NCBI GenBank assembly: GCA_017484135.1
Contig: JAFUTQ010000070.1
Span: forward strand, 27,361 to 91,360
DNA length: 64,000 nt
Source of the DNA: Lachnospiraceae bacterium
GTDB taxonomy: Bacteria > Bacillota > Clostridia > Lachnospirales > Lachnospiraceae
Reading direction: 5' to 3'
Program-made: the position numbers and the translations under genes
Shown here: in pieces, positions 14,111 through 23,470 of the stretch
Layout: every line of letters begins with the position of its first letter
How positions within the stretch are numbered: position 1 is the stretch's first letter
Notes under the pieces: model-generated
What the model was told of the DNA's origin: nothing
Database searches by the model: none
The model's input: only the letters and a program-made list of their open reading frames with translations

Positions 14111-15683
14111 TGAGCTGGATATCAAACCACAGATCATGCGTGGCATACGGGATATGGGTTTTGAGGAAACGACGCCGATACAAAGCCAGGCGATTCCGAT
14201 GGTACTGTCCGGCGTGGATGTGATCGGACAGGCGCAGACAGGTACCGGGAAAACCGCGGCATTTGGTATCCCTGTCTTACAAAAGGTAGATCCGTCCTCG
14301 CGAAAGACGCAGACATTGATTTTATCGCCGACCAGAGAGCTTGCCATACAGGTGGCGGATGAAATACGCAAGCTTGCAAAATATATGCATGGGGTCAAGG
14401 TGCTCCCGGTGTATGGTGGGCAGGATATTTCCAGGCAAATCAAGGCGTTAAAGGGCGGTGTTCAGATCATCATCGGGACGCCCGGACGACTGATGGATCA
14501 TCTCCGGAGAAGAACGATTCGCACGGATATGGTCAACACCATTGTGCTGGATGAGGCGGACGAGATGCTGAACATGGGATTCCGGGAGGATATCGAGGAC
14601 ATTCTGGACTATCTTCCGCAGGAACACCAGACGGTTCTGTTTTCCGCCACGATGCCGAAACCGATTTTAGATATTACGAAAAAATATCAGCAGAATGCGG
14701 TAACTATAAAGGTGGTAAAAAAAGAACTGACGGTGGCAAATATCGATCAGTATTACTACGATGTGAAGCGGAAAGATAAGGTAGAGGTTTTGTCCCGCTT
14801 GCTGGATTATTATAATCCGAAATTGTCGCTGGTATTTTGCAACACGAAGCGGATGGTGGACGAACTGACGGATGAGCTGGTGGGCAGAGGCTACAGCGCC
14901 GAGGCTTTGCATGGGGATTTGAAACAGGTACAGCGTGACCGGGTCATGAATCATTTCCGACAGGGAAAAACCGATATTCTGGTGGCAACGGATGTGGCTG
15001 CCAGAGGAATAGATGTAGATGATGTAGAGGCGGTGTTTAACTATGATCTGCCTCAGGATGATGAATATTATGTACATCGTATCGGGAGAACCGGGCGCGC
15101 CGGCAGAACCGGAAAGGCATTTTCCTTTGTGAAGGGAAAGGAGGTATACAAATTAAAAGATATTCAGCGCTACTGTAAGACGCGGATTCTGGCAAGGCCC
15201 ATTCCGTCCGGCGATGATGTGGCGCAGGTCAAGGCGGAAAAGATCATGGAGCAGCTTGGTCGTATTATCGACCGGGAAAATCTGGATTCCATGATTGAAC
15301 TGATCGAACAGCAGATCAATGCCTCGGACTATACCGCGATGGATTTTGCGGCGGCCTTTCTGTTAAGGGAGATGGGGCTTGACGAAGGCCCGGAGGACGG
15401 GCAGACGTTTTCTTTTGATTTCGGGGATACCGGAGCAGAGGAGGGAATGGTACGGCTGTTTATCAATATCGGGAAAAAACAGAATGTAAAGCCGGGGGAT
15501 ATTTTAGGTGCGATTGCCGGGGAGTCCGGCATGCCGGGCAATCTGGTGGGAGCCATTGACATGTTTGACAAATACACCTTTGTGGAGGTGCCCAGAGAAT
15601 ATGGACTTGAAGTGCTGCATGCGATGAAGCATGCCAAAATCAAGGGCAGGGAAGTCAGCGTGGAACCGGCGAATCAAAAATAG
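14091..15683 (+). CDS. DEAD-box RNA helicase (DeaD/CshA type) with DbpA RNA-binding domain
   Basis: The 530-residue helicase carries Q motif FEETTPIQSQAIP, motif I AQTGTGKT (about 48-55), DEAD (about 153-156), SAT (about 185), and the motif VI HRIGRTGRAGR (about 329). Residues about 450-525 match the DbpA-type RNA-binding domain (VRLFINIGKKQNVKPGDILGAI). It unwinds structured RNA in ribosome assembly and mRNA decay, especially in the cold. AAAGAGG precedes the start. A cloverleaf repeat follows the gene. Confidence 0.94.
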   Translation: METIRFDELDIKPQIMRGIRDMGFEETTPIQSQAIPMVLSGVDVIGQAQTGTGKTAAFGIPVLQKVDPSSRKTQTLILSPTRELAIQVADEIRKLAKYMHGVKVLPVYGGQDISRQIKALKGGVQIIIGTPGRLMDHLRRRTIRTDMVNTIVLDEADEMLNMGFREDIEDILDYLPQEHQTVLFSATMPKPILDITKKYQQNAVTIKVVKKELTVANIDQYYYDVKRKDKVEVLSRLLDYYNPKLSLVFCNTKRMVDELTDELVGRGYSAEALHGDLKQVQRDRVMNHFRQGKTDILVATDVAARGIDVDDVEAVFNYDLPQDDEYYVHRIGRTGRAGRTGKAFSFVKGKEVYKLKDIQRYCKTRILARPIPSGDDVAQVKAEKIMEQLGRIIDRENLDSMIELIEQQINASDYTAMDFAAAFLLREMGLDEGPEDGQTFSFDFGDTGAEEGMVRLFINIGKKQNVKPGDILGAIAGESGMPGNLVGAIDMFDKYTFVEVPREYGLEVLHAMKHAKIKGREVSVEPANQK

Positions 15684-15692
15684 GAAACAAGC

Positions 15693-15837
15693 GATTTGAG
15701 GGTCAGAAGGTTCACATCGTGAAACGATGTGAACCCTTTGCAGGGGGAATCGCTTTGGAAAGCGAGCTTTCCAAAACGATTCCCCCTGCAAAGAGTCAAT
15801 GCCGGTTACACCGGCATGACCTTCTGCCCCTTAAATC
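15693..15837. repeat. Cloverleaf repeat: closing stem plus three hairpin arms
   Basis: The 145-bp element has an imperfect 18-20 bp closing stem (15693-15711 with 15818-15837). Inside are three arms: GGTTCACATCGT / ACGATGTGAACC (15709-15735, 3-nt loop), a very long stem at 15736-15793 (CTTTGCAGGGGGAATCG paired with CGATTCCCCCTGCAAAG, one mismatch, then TTTGGAAAG/CTTTCCAAA), and ATGCCGGT / ACCGGCAT (15799-15817, 3-nt loop). Each arm is nearly perfect. A one-arm relative is at 52238-52280. It behaves like a structured intergenic repeat; transcription is not shown. Confidence 0.85.
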
Positions 15838-15880
15838 ACGTTCATAATTATAAAACAAATACCCAAGGGAGGAAATGACT

Positions 15881-17476
15881 ATGTTTGAATGTCCAAGTTG
15901 CGGAGGCGAGCTGAGATTTGACATATCGTCACAGAGTATGCTTTGCGCCTACTGCAAGGAAACCTATGATCCAAAGGTCATCGACAAGGATGAGGATGCA
16001 CAGGAGCAGCAGGTGTTTGATGCAACCGTATTTACCTGTCCGCAGTGCGGCGGGGAAATACTCAGCACAGATAACGAAGCTACATCGTTTTGCAGCTTCT
16101 GCGGTGCGGCAACCATTTTGAGTGCGCGGATCAGTAAGGAGCGCAGACCCAATTACATTATTCCGTTTCAGATCACAAAGGAAGATTGTAAAGAGGCTTA
16201 TCGCAGGATGATGAAGGGAGCAATTTTTGCACCCAAGGAATTAAAGGATCCGGATTCCATTGATCAGTTTCGGGGAATTTATATGCCCTATTGGGTGTAT
16301 TTCATGCGACAGGAAGGGGATCTGAATCTTAAGGGAAGTAAGAGCTACCGAAGCGGGAATTACAGGATCACGGAGTATTACGATGTGAGTGGCGAGCTGG
16401 ATGCCTATTATAAGGGCTTGTCCTATGATGCATCTTCTTCTTTTGCAGATAATATCAGTGAAAGCATTGCACCCTATGATGTAAAGGGCATGAATCAGTT
16501 TATGCCATCCTATCTGGCAGGATTTTATGCGGATACCGCCGATGTGGAGAAGGAACTCTATCTGGAGGAGGCTACGGAAATAGCCAACGATGCCACGCTG
16601 AAAGCACTTAGGAAGGTGCCGGAATTACAAAAGGCAGGTGTCAGTCTGCCCTCCGGAAGTGCAGACCAGGTATTACATACAGAGTGCAAAAATATCGACA
16701 GCGCCGTGTTCCCGGTCTGGTTTTTATCCTACCGGAAAAATGACCGTGTGGCTTATGCCACGGTCAACGGACAGACGGGCAAGGTGGCATCGGATCTTCC
16801 GGTGGATACTAAAAAATATCTTTTGGGCTCCCTGCTTTTGACAGTTCCGATTTTCCTCCTGTTGAATCTGTTTTTTACGGTAACACCCAATACAGCCATG
16901 CTTTTGACCTCTTGTCTGGCATTTGCTGCGTTGGCGATTCATATCCGGGAGCTGCGGCAGATCGGGCGGGTAGAGTTGTATCTTGACAACAAGGGCTACC
17001 GGTCAAAGATGGGAGATAGCGGAGACGCAGATACCTCTTTGTTTGAGAAGAAACAAAAACAAAAAAAACGTAAGAGGCACTCTCTGGGGCTCACGATATT
17101 TTTTGCGATTTTTATTTGCACATTTTTGGAGCCGTTTTTCGCATTCTTTTTTGTATTTACAGCTTCGGTCACATGGATTGTAAATTTGGTCTTGTTGGTA
17201 ATTGCAATTGTACTGAGCGTGAGTGGATTCCGGATGAGTCGTAACATCCCGGATATCGCCACGGTACCGGGATTTCTGGGCTCGCTGGTTGCAATCATTA
17301 TCATGACAGGTGTGTCCATCTGGAATCCGGTTCAGGACAGCATCTATTACGGAGCAATCATTCTCGCGTTTGTGGCAGTTGTATTCACGCTGGTCAGTCT
17401 GATCCATGCTTACAATATACAGGCAACCAGACCGCTGCCCCAGTTTAACAAAAGAGGAGGTGAGGAAAATGCATAA
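15881..17476 (+). CDS. Zinc-ribbon membrane protein (TFIIB-type zinc finger)
   Basis: AAGGGAGG lies eight bases before the ATG at 15881, so that start (531 residues) is preferred to 15875. The N-terminus has two zinc ribbons: CPSCGG...CAYC (about 3-27) and CPQCGG...CSFCG (about 52-75). The middle (about 90-310) is a soluble region typical of this Firmicutes family, and five or so membrane helices follow (about 315-350 and 405-520). The last 8 bp overlap the TPM gene. Families like this co-occur with TPM-domain proteins; the function is not established. Confidence 0.82.
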   Translation: MFECPSCGGELRFDISSQSMLCAYCKETYDPKVIDKDEDAQEQQVFDATVFTCPQCGGEILSTDNEATSFCSFCGAATILSARISKERRPNYIIPFQITKEDCKEAYRRMMKGAIFAPKELKDPDSIDQFRGIYMPYWVYFMRQEGDLNLKGSKSYRSGNYRITEYYDVSGELDAYYKGLSYDASSSFADNISESIAPYDVKGMNQFMPSYLAGFYADTADVEKELYLEEATEIANDATLKALRKVPELQKAGVSLPSGSADQVLHTECKNIDSAVFPVWFLSYRKNDRVAYATVNGQTGKVASDLPVDTKKYLLGSLLLTVPIFLLLNLFFTVTPNTAMLLTSCLAFAALAIHIRELRQIGRVELYLDNKGYRSKMGDSGDADTSLFEKKQKQKKRKRHSLGLTIFFAIFICTFLEPFFAFFFVFTASVTWIVNLVLLVIAIVLSVSGFRMSRNIPDIATVPGFLGSLVAIIIMTGVSIWNPVQDSIYYGAIILAFVAVVFTLVSLIHAYNIQATRPLPQFNKRGGEENA

Positions 17477-18296
17477 GCAGAATAAAAAAATAAAAAGATA
17501 CATATCAGGCATTTTTCTCAGCCTGCTTTTGACCGTAGGTGTGACGCTTCCCTGCCGCGCAGAGAGTGCCTATATCAATCCGGATACAGGATACCGGGTT
17601 GTGGTGGAGGATGATGCAGAGCTTCTTTCCGAGGCAGAATTATCCTCGCTGAGTGATGAAATGCGTCAGATTACGGAATATGGAAATGTTCTGTTTAAGA
17701 CGACCAACGAGAATCCGTCCTACGGTTCCTCGGCAACGAGTCAGTATGCAAAAAGTGCATTGGAGAATGAGTTTGGAACATCAGTCAGTGCTACGATCTT
17801 TCTGATCGATATGGATCAAAGGGAAATCTATATTTACAGCACAGGCGCAATTAACAAGATCGTTACAAAAAGCAAAGCAATCACGATTACGGATAATGTA
17901 TATACCTATGCGTCCAGACAGGATTATTACGGATGTGCTTCCAATGCCTTTCACCAGATGGCCACCATTCTGGACGGCGGCCGGATTGCCCAGCCGATGA
18001 AATATGGCAGTAACCTGCTTCTGGCACTGACGCTTGCCATGATCATCAACTATATCATTGTAAAGGCTGTTTCCAGGTCAAAGAAGCCGGATCGCAACGA
18101 ATTGCTGGAGGGAGCCTTTACACAGTGTAAGGTACATAATCCGAAGGCGGTTATGACGAGGAAAAATAAGGTTTATGATCCGCCAAGCTCATCCGGAGGA
18201 AGTAGTGGCAGCAGTAGCAGTGGCAGCAGTTTCAGCGGCGGCGGAGGTGGCGGAAGCAGTCACAGCAGCGGAAGCGGCGGAGGACATCGGTTCTGA
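17469..18296 (+). CDS. TPM-domain (DUF477) membrane protein
   Basis: The ATG at 17469 follows GAGGAGG, overlapping the preceding gene. The 275-residue product has a signal peptide or anchor (to about 28), a TPM domain (about 32-165: VVVEDDAELLSEAELSSLSDEM, ATIFLIDMDQREIYIYSTG), a helix at about 178-198 and a low-complexity Ser/Gly tail ending GGGHRF. TPM domains are named from a thylakoid acid phosphatase; in bacteria the role is uncertain. Its stop overlaps the next start (TGATG). Confidence 0.85.
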   Translation: MHKQNKKIKRYISGIFLSLLLTVGVTLPCRAESAYINPDTGYRVVVEDDAELLSEAELSSLSDEMRQITEYGNVLFKTTNENPSYGSSATSQYAKSALENEFGTSVSATIFLIDMDQREIYIYSTGAINKIVTKSKAITITDNVYTYASRQDYYGCASNAFHQMATILDGGRIAQPMKYGSNLLLALTLAMIINYIIVKAVSRSKKPDRNELLEGAFTQCKVHNPKAVMTRKNKVYDPPSSSGGSSGSSSSGSSFSGGGGGGSSHSSGSGGGHRF

Positions 18297-19258
18297 TGAA
18301 AAGTAAGAAGATCAAAAAGAGAGTGTTTGACATTATTCAGATCGGGGAGAAAGAGGATTTGCCCAGCAGGATTTTTGACATTGGGATTGCAGTCGTGATC
18401 CTGCTGAACATCCTCTGCATGTTTTTGGATACCTTTGAGAGCCTGGCATACATCCGGCCGATATTGCACAACGTGGAGATGGTTACCATTGTCATTTTCT
18501 GCGTGGAATATATTGTGCGGATCTGGACAGCGGATCTTTTATATCCGCAGAAAACGGCAATGCGTGCAAGAATACGGTTTCTTTATTCCTATGAAGGAAT
18601 CGTAGACTTGTTGACGGTTTTGCCGTTTTTCTTTCTCAGTGGGTTTGTTGTATTTCGCATGCTTCGGGTGGTACGGATTCTTCACCTGTTTCGGATCAAT
18701 TCACAATATGATTCTTTCCGTGTTATAACCACGGTACTGTATGAAAAGAGAAATCAGCTTTTGTCCTCAATTTTTATTATTATCGTGCTGATGCTGGGCA
18801 GTTCTTTATGCATGTACAGTGCGGAGAATGCCGTCCAGCCGGAACTGTTTGCCAATGCCTTTTCCGGAATCTGGTGGTCGGTGTCCACGGTACTGACGGT
18901 AGGCTACGGGGACATCTATCCGGTAACGGTTCTCGGAAAGTGTATGGCGATTTGTATTGCGTTTCTTGGAGTAGGTGCGGTCGCAATTCCAACCGGTATC
19001 ATCTCGGCGGGGTTTGTGGAACGATACACCAGAGAGACTGCTTTATCGACGGAGCACTTGGACGTGGAAGAAATCGGGGAGGTCGTTATCACAGCGGGTA
19101 GTCCCTGTTGTGACCGCTGTATTGCGGACATCTACAAGGAATTGAACTTAAAGGTCTATCTTGTGTTTCGGGATAATATGAGCATTATCGCCACGAATGA
19201 TCTGATCGTGCGGGAAAATGATCTGATGATCGTGCAGGCAGTGAATATCAAAAAATAA
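18296..19258 (+). CDS. Voltage-gated-like potassium channel with C-terminal regulatory domain
   Basis: The 320-residue protein has an S1-S4-like region with a basic S4 (FRMLRVVRILHLFRI, about 122-136), then the pore with selectivity filter TVGYGD (about 200-205), and S6 (CMAICIAFLGVGAVAIPTGI). Residues 250-320 form a soluble domain (CCDRCIADIYKELNLKVYLVFRDN ... ENDLMIV) resembling a TrkA-C/RCK_C fold. Translationally coupled to the TPM gene by ATGA overlap. Confidence 0.88.
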   Translation: MKSKKIKKRVFDIIQIGEKEDLPSRIFDIGIAVVILLNILCMFLDTFESLAYIRPILHNVEMVTIVIFCVEYIVRIWTADLLYPQKTAMRARIRFLYSYEGIVDLLTVLPFFFLSGFVVFRMLRVVRILHLFRINSQYDSFRVITTVLYEKRNQLLSSIFIIIVLMLGSSLCMYSAENAVQPELFANAFSGIWWSVSTVLTVGYGDIYPVTVLGKCMAICIAFLGVGAVAIPTGIISAGFVERYTRETALSTEHLDVEEIGEVVITAGSPCCDRCIADIYKELNLKVYLVFRDNMSIIATNDLIVRENDLMIVQAVNIKK

Positions 19259-19271
19259 GGAGTTAAAAAAC

Positions 19272-21608
19272 ATGGCACAGATATTTAAGAATATAGGGAA
19301 ATACTGGTATTTTGTGATCCTCATCTTTGTGCTGCTTCTGGCACAGGCATATGGGGATCTGTCATTGCCACAGTATACCTCAGATATCATAGATACCGGG
19401 ATACAGAACAAAGGGATTGCGCATGTTCTGCCGGAGAAGCTTGTGTCAGAGGAGTATGAGTATGCGATCCTCTTTATGACAGAGGAAGAAAAGGCAGCCT
19501 TTGCAGAGAGCTATGAGCGGAGCGGAGAAATCTATCAGCGGGTAATAAAAGAAAAGAAGGAACTGGAGGAGCTGGATGATAAGCTGGTGCTTCCGATCGT
19601 CATCAATTATCAGATGGAGGCAGTGGAAGCGGACACATTTAAGAAACAGCTCTGGGAGAATGGGCAGATCAGCGATGCACTTTCCGCATACGGGGTTACG
19701 GAGGAAGCGTTCTATGAGATGTCGGTTGAGGACATCGGAACGCTCATCCGTATGGATATCCATTCTTATGAAAAAGATATTGAGGATACAGACGGAAATG
19801 TAGCACCCACAGAGGTTATCGATATGCGTTCGCTGTACCGGACGATGGCGGATTCCGGCATCATGGACCGTACGGCTTTGGACAGCGCAAGAGCAAAATT
19901 CACGGAAATGTCGGAAACCATAGGAAGTTCCACGCTGAAATCCATGGGGATTGCCTGGGCAGTGGAAAGAGAGGCTGAGGCAGGAATCGATATCGATCAG
20001 AAGCAGAAGGATTATCTCTGGGCGTCCTGTTTTCGCATGATAGGTATGGCGTTTTTGATTGCGGTGGCAGTCATTCTGGTTTCCTATTTTGCGGCCGTAG
20101 TCGGAGGACGGGTCGGCAGAGATCTGCGGGAGACCGTTTTTTCAAAAGTGCTTTCCTTCTCGGGAGCGGAGATGGATCGGTTTTCCACCGCGTCGCTGAT
20201 TACGAGAAATACAAATGATATCCAGCAGGTTCAGCTGGTAAGTACCTTGTTTTTAAGAATGCTTTTGTATGCGCCGATCCTTGGCATCGGCGGAGTGATT
20301 AAGGTATATCAGACCGGGGCAAATATGGGCTGGGTCATTGCACTGGCAGTGGTTGTGGTAATCGGACTGGTAGGACTCCTGATGTCTGCGACGCATAAGA
20401 AATTCCGGCTGATGCAAAAACAGGTGGATGCGATCAATCTGGTAGCGCGAGAGATGCTCACCGGAATCAGTGTGATCAGAGCCTTTGGCAGAGAAACACA
20501 AAGTGAGGAGCGGTTCGACAAGGCAAACAGAGATCTCACCGGGACGCAGCTCTTTGTAAACCGGGTCATGAGCTTTATGATGCCGGGGATGATGCTGATC
20601 ATGTATATGATAAATATCCTGATCATGTGGACGGCGGCACACAGAATTGACGATGGCATCATGCAGGTTGGAACCATGACGGCATTTCTTACGTATGCGA
20701 TGCAGATCATCATGAGCTTTCTCATGTTGTCCATGATGTCCATCATGCTTCCAAGAGCGGGGGCGGCAGCAGAGCGGATCCATGAGATCGTCACAACCGA
20801 GTCTTCCATACAGGATGCAGAGGATGCCGGAAGCATGGGCAAGGCAGAGGGTGTTGTCCGCTTTGAAAAGGTTCATTTCCGTTATCCCCATGCGGAGGAG
20901 GATGTGTTAAATGATATCAGCTTTACCGCAGAGCCGGGAAAGACAACGGCGATCATCGGAAGCACCGGCTGCGGAAAATCAACCCTGGTAAATCTGATCC
21001 CGAGGCTGTATGATGTGACCGGAGGCAGCATCACCATTGACGGAGCAGACATCAGGGAGCTCAAGCTGAAGGAATTGAGAGCTTGTATCGGCTTTGTTCC
21101 GCAGAAGGCAGTGCTTTTTTCCGGAACGATAGCAAGCAATCTGCGGTTTGGTAAACGTGAGGCGACCGGGGAGGAAATCGCCGAGGCGGTCGAAATTGCG
21201 CAGGCTGCGGAATTTATCGAAGCCAAGAGCGAGAAATATGAAAGCCCGATTGCAGAGGGAGGAAGCAATGTTTCCGGGGGACAGAAGCAGAGACTTGCGA
21301 TCGCCCGGGCGATTGCAAAGGATCCGAAAATCTATGTCTTCGACGACAGCTTTTCTGCGTTGGATATGAAGACGGACGCGGCGCTTCGAAAGGCCATCAA
21401 AGAGAAGTCTAAAAACAGTACGGTGATCATCGTCGCACAGAGAATCAGCACGATCTTACATGCAGATCAGATTCTTGTGCTGGATGATGGTAAGATTGTT
21501 GGAATGGGAACCCATAAAGAGCTTCTCGAAAGCTGCGAGGAGTATCTGGAGATCGCAAAATCCCAGTTGTCGGAAAAAGAAATCGAGAGTACAAGGAGGG
21601 ATCGGTAA
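19272..21608 (+). CDS. ABC exporter half-transporter, subunit with degenerate ATPase site
   Basis: The 778-residue protein has six membrane helices, but an insertion of about 200 residues (about 45-245) sits between the first two, forming a large outer domain. The nucleotide-binding domain has Walker A GSTGCGKST (about 562), signature VSGGQKQR (about 666) and Walker B IYVFDDSFSALD (about 686), where Asp replaces the catalytic Glu. That marks the inactive site of a heterodimeric type IV exporter. Its partner overlaps its stop by 1 bp. Substrate unknown; drug or lipid export is typical of this group. Confidence 0.92.
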   Translation: MAQIFKNIGKYWYFVILIFVLLLAQAYGDLSLPQYTSDIIDTGIQNKGIAHVLPEKLVSEEYEYAILFMTEEEKAAFAESYERSGEIYQRVIKEKKELEELDDKLVLPIVINYQMEAVEADTFKKQLWENGQISDALSAYGVTEEAFYEMSVEDIGTLIRMDIHSYEKDIEDTDGNVAPTEVIDMRSLYRTMADSGIMDRTALDSARAKFTEMSETIGSSTLKSMGIAWAVEREAEAGIDIDQKQKDYLWASCFRMIGMAFLIAVAVILVSYFAAVVGGRVGRDLRETVFSKVLSFSGAEMDRFSTASLITRNTNDIQQVQLVSTLFLRMLLYAPILGIGGVIKVYQTGANMGWVIALAVVVVIGLVGLLMSATHKKFRLMQKQVDAINLVAREMLTGISVIRAFGRETQSEERFDKANRDLTGTQLFVNRVMSFMMPGMMLIMYMINILIMWTAAHRIDDGIMQVGTMTAFLTYAMQIIMSFLMLSMMSIMLPRAGAAAERIHEIVTTESSIQDAEDAGSMGKAEGVVRFEKVHFRYPHAEEDVLNDISFTAEPGKTTAIIGSTGCGKSTLVNLIPRLYDVTGGSITIDGADIRELKLKELRACIGFVPQKAVLFSGTIASNLRFGKREATGEEIAEAVEIAQAAEFIEAKSEKYESPIAEGGSNVSGGQKQRLAIARAIAKDPKIYVFDDSFSALDMKTDAALRKAIKEKSKNSTVIIVAQRISTILHADQILVLDDGKIVGMGTHKELLESCEEYLEIAKSQLSEKEIESTRRDR

Positions 21609-23470
21609 TGAGTGCGAAAAACGAAGATCTGAAAAAGATTACAAAAAGACGGATGCCTCAGGGCGGACCGCCCGGAATGATGCCCGGCGAAAAGGCAAAA
21701 AACTTTAAGGGCGCCGTAAAAGATCTGGTTAAGTATATGGGCAAAGATAAATACAAGGTGGTCATCGTTATGGTGTGCGCGGCGCTCTCTACCGTATTTA
21801 CGGTTGTGGGGCCCAAGATTATGGGAAAAGCCACGACGGAGCTTGCTACCGGACTGATGAAAAAGATTTCTCAGACGGGAGGGATTGACTTCGACTATAT
21901 TGCCCGAATCCTTTTGCTCACACTGGGTCTCTATCTGTTAAGCGGGGTTTTTACCTTTGTACAGGGATGGCTGATGACGGGAGTGACGCAGCGGCTCTGC
22001 TATCGGATGAGACGGGAGATTTCTGAGAAAATAAACCGTATGCCGATGAAATACTTTGAGAGCCGTACCTATGGAGAGGTGCTTTCAAGGATCACGAATG
22101 ACGTGGATACACTCGGCATGTCGCTGAATCAGAGTGTTACAACGCTGATTACCTCTGTTGCAACACTGGTGGGCATTGCCATCATGATGCTGAGCATCTC
22201 GCCGCTGATGACGCTGATCGCGATTGTCATTCTCCCGGTTTCGGCGGCGCTGCTCGGATTTATCATGAAGCACTCGCAGAAATACTTTAAGCAGCAGCAG
22301 GAATATCTGGGACATGTCAACGGACAGGTAGAGGAGGTGTTCGGCGGACACAATATTATCAAAACCTTCAACAAGGAGGAGGAAACGCTCGAGACCTTCC
22401 GGGAAACAAACAATATCCTTTACACCACGGCAGTGAAGTCCCAGTTTTACTCAGGGCTTATGATGCCGATCATGATGTTTGTCGGAAACCTGGGTTATGC
22501 AGGGGTTGCGATCTCAGGAGGAATCCTTGCAATCAGGGGAGTCATTACGATTGGAGACATTCAGGCATTTATCCAGTATGTCAAGCAGTTTACCCAGCCC
22601 ATCAGCCAGGTTGCGCAGGTGATGAATCAGATGCAGTCTATGGCAGCAGCCGCGGAGCGTGTGTTTGAATTTCTCGGAGAGGAGGAAGAGGTTCAGATCA
22701 TTGAGGATCCGGTACAGCTTCAGGAGGTTCGCGGAGAGGTCGCGTTCGATCATGTGAAGTTTGGCTATGATCCGGATAAGATCATTATTCATGACTTTTC
22801 CAGAAAGGTAGAGCCCGGGCAGACGATTGCGATCGTAGGACCCACGGGAGCCGGCAAAACCACGATGGTTAAGTTGCTGATGCGATTTTATGACGTAAAT
22901 GATGGCGCGATTACAGTGGACGGACATAACGTGAAAAGCTTCAACCGCAGGGAGCTTCGGTCTGCCTTTGGAATGGTGCTGCAGGATGCATGGCTCTTTA
23001 AGGGCTCCATCATGGAGAATATAAGATTTGGCCGTCAGGATGCAACAGATGAGGAGGTCATTGCAGCAGCGAAAAAGGCACATGCCCATCATTTTATTTC
23101 CAGACTGCCGGAAGGCTACCGCTTTGAACTGAGCGAGGATGCCACAAATATTTCTCAGGGACAGAGACAGCTTCTCACCATAGCCAGAGCGCTGCTTGCG
23201 GATTGCCCGATTTTGATTTTAGACGAGGCGACCTCCAGCGTAGATACGAGAACAGAGGCCAGGATCCAGCGCGGCATGTATAACCTCACGAAGGGAAGAA
23301 CCAGCTTTGTGATCGCACATCGCCTCTCAACCATTCGGGATGCGGACTGTATTCTGGTGATGAAGGACGGAGATATCGTAGAGAGCGGAACGCATGCGGA
23401 GCTTCTGGAAAAAGACGGATTCTATGCGGAGCTGTACAACAGTCAGTTTGCGGAGGAAAATGCCGGGTAA
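21608..23470 (+). CDS. ABC exporter half-transporter, catalytic subunit
   Basis: This 620-residue partner has six helices after a basic N-terminus (RRMPQGGPPGMMPGEKAK). Its ATPase domain is canonical: Walker A GPTGAGKTT (about 411), signature ISQGQRQ (about 514), Walker B ILILDEATSSVD (about 535) and H-loop IAHRLST. With the preceding gene it forms a heterodimeric exporter with one working and one degenerate site. The downstream frame overlaps its last 11 bp. Confidence 0.94.
   Translation: MSAKNEDLKKITKRRMPQGGPPGMMPGEKAKNFKGAVKDLVKYMGKDKYKVVIVMVCAALSTVFTVVGPKIMGKATTELATGLMKKISQTGGIDFDYIARILLLTLGLYLLSGVFTFVQGWLMTGVTQRLCYRMRREISEKINRMPMKYFESRTYGEVLSRITNDVDTLGMSLNQSVTTLITSVATLVGIAIMMLSISPLMTLIAIVILPVSAALLGFIMKHSQKYFKQQQEYLGHVNGQVEEVFGGHNIIKTFNKEEETLETFRETNNILYTTAVKSQFYSGLMMPIMMFVGNLGYAGVAISGGILAIRGVITIGDIQAFIQYVKQFTQPISQVAQVMNQMQSMAAAAERVFEFLGEEEEVQIIEDPVQLQEVRGEVAFDHVKFGYDPDKIIIHDFSRKVEPGQTIAIVGPTGAGKTTMVKLLMRFYDVNDGAITVDGHNVKSFNRRELRSAFGMVLQDAWLFKGSIMENIRFGRQDATDEEVIAAAKKAHAHHFISRLPEGYRFELSEDATNISQGQRQLLTIARALLADCPILILDEATSSVDTRTEARIQRGMYNLTKGRTSFVIAHRLSTIRDADCILVMKDGDIVESGTHAELLEKDGFYAELYNSQFAEENAG

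Noticed and set aside
20253-20891. 212-residue minus-strand frame
   Set aside because: Antisense to the ABC exporter gene; His/Arg-rich translation without known motifs.
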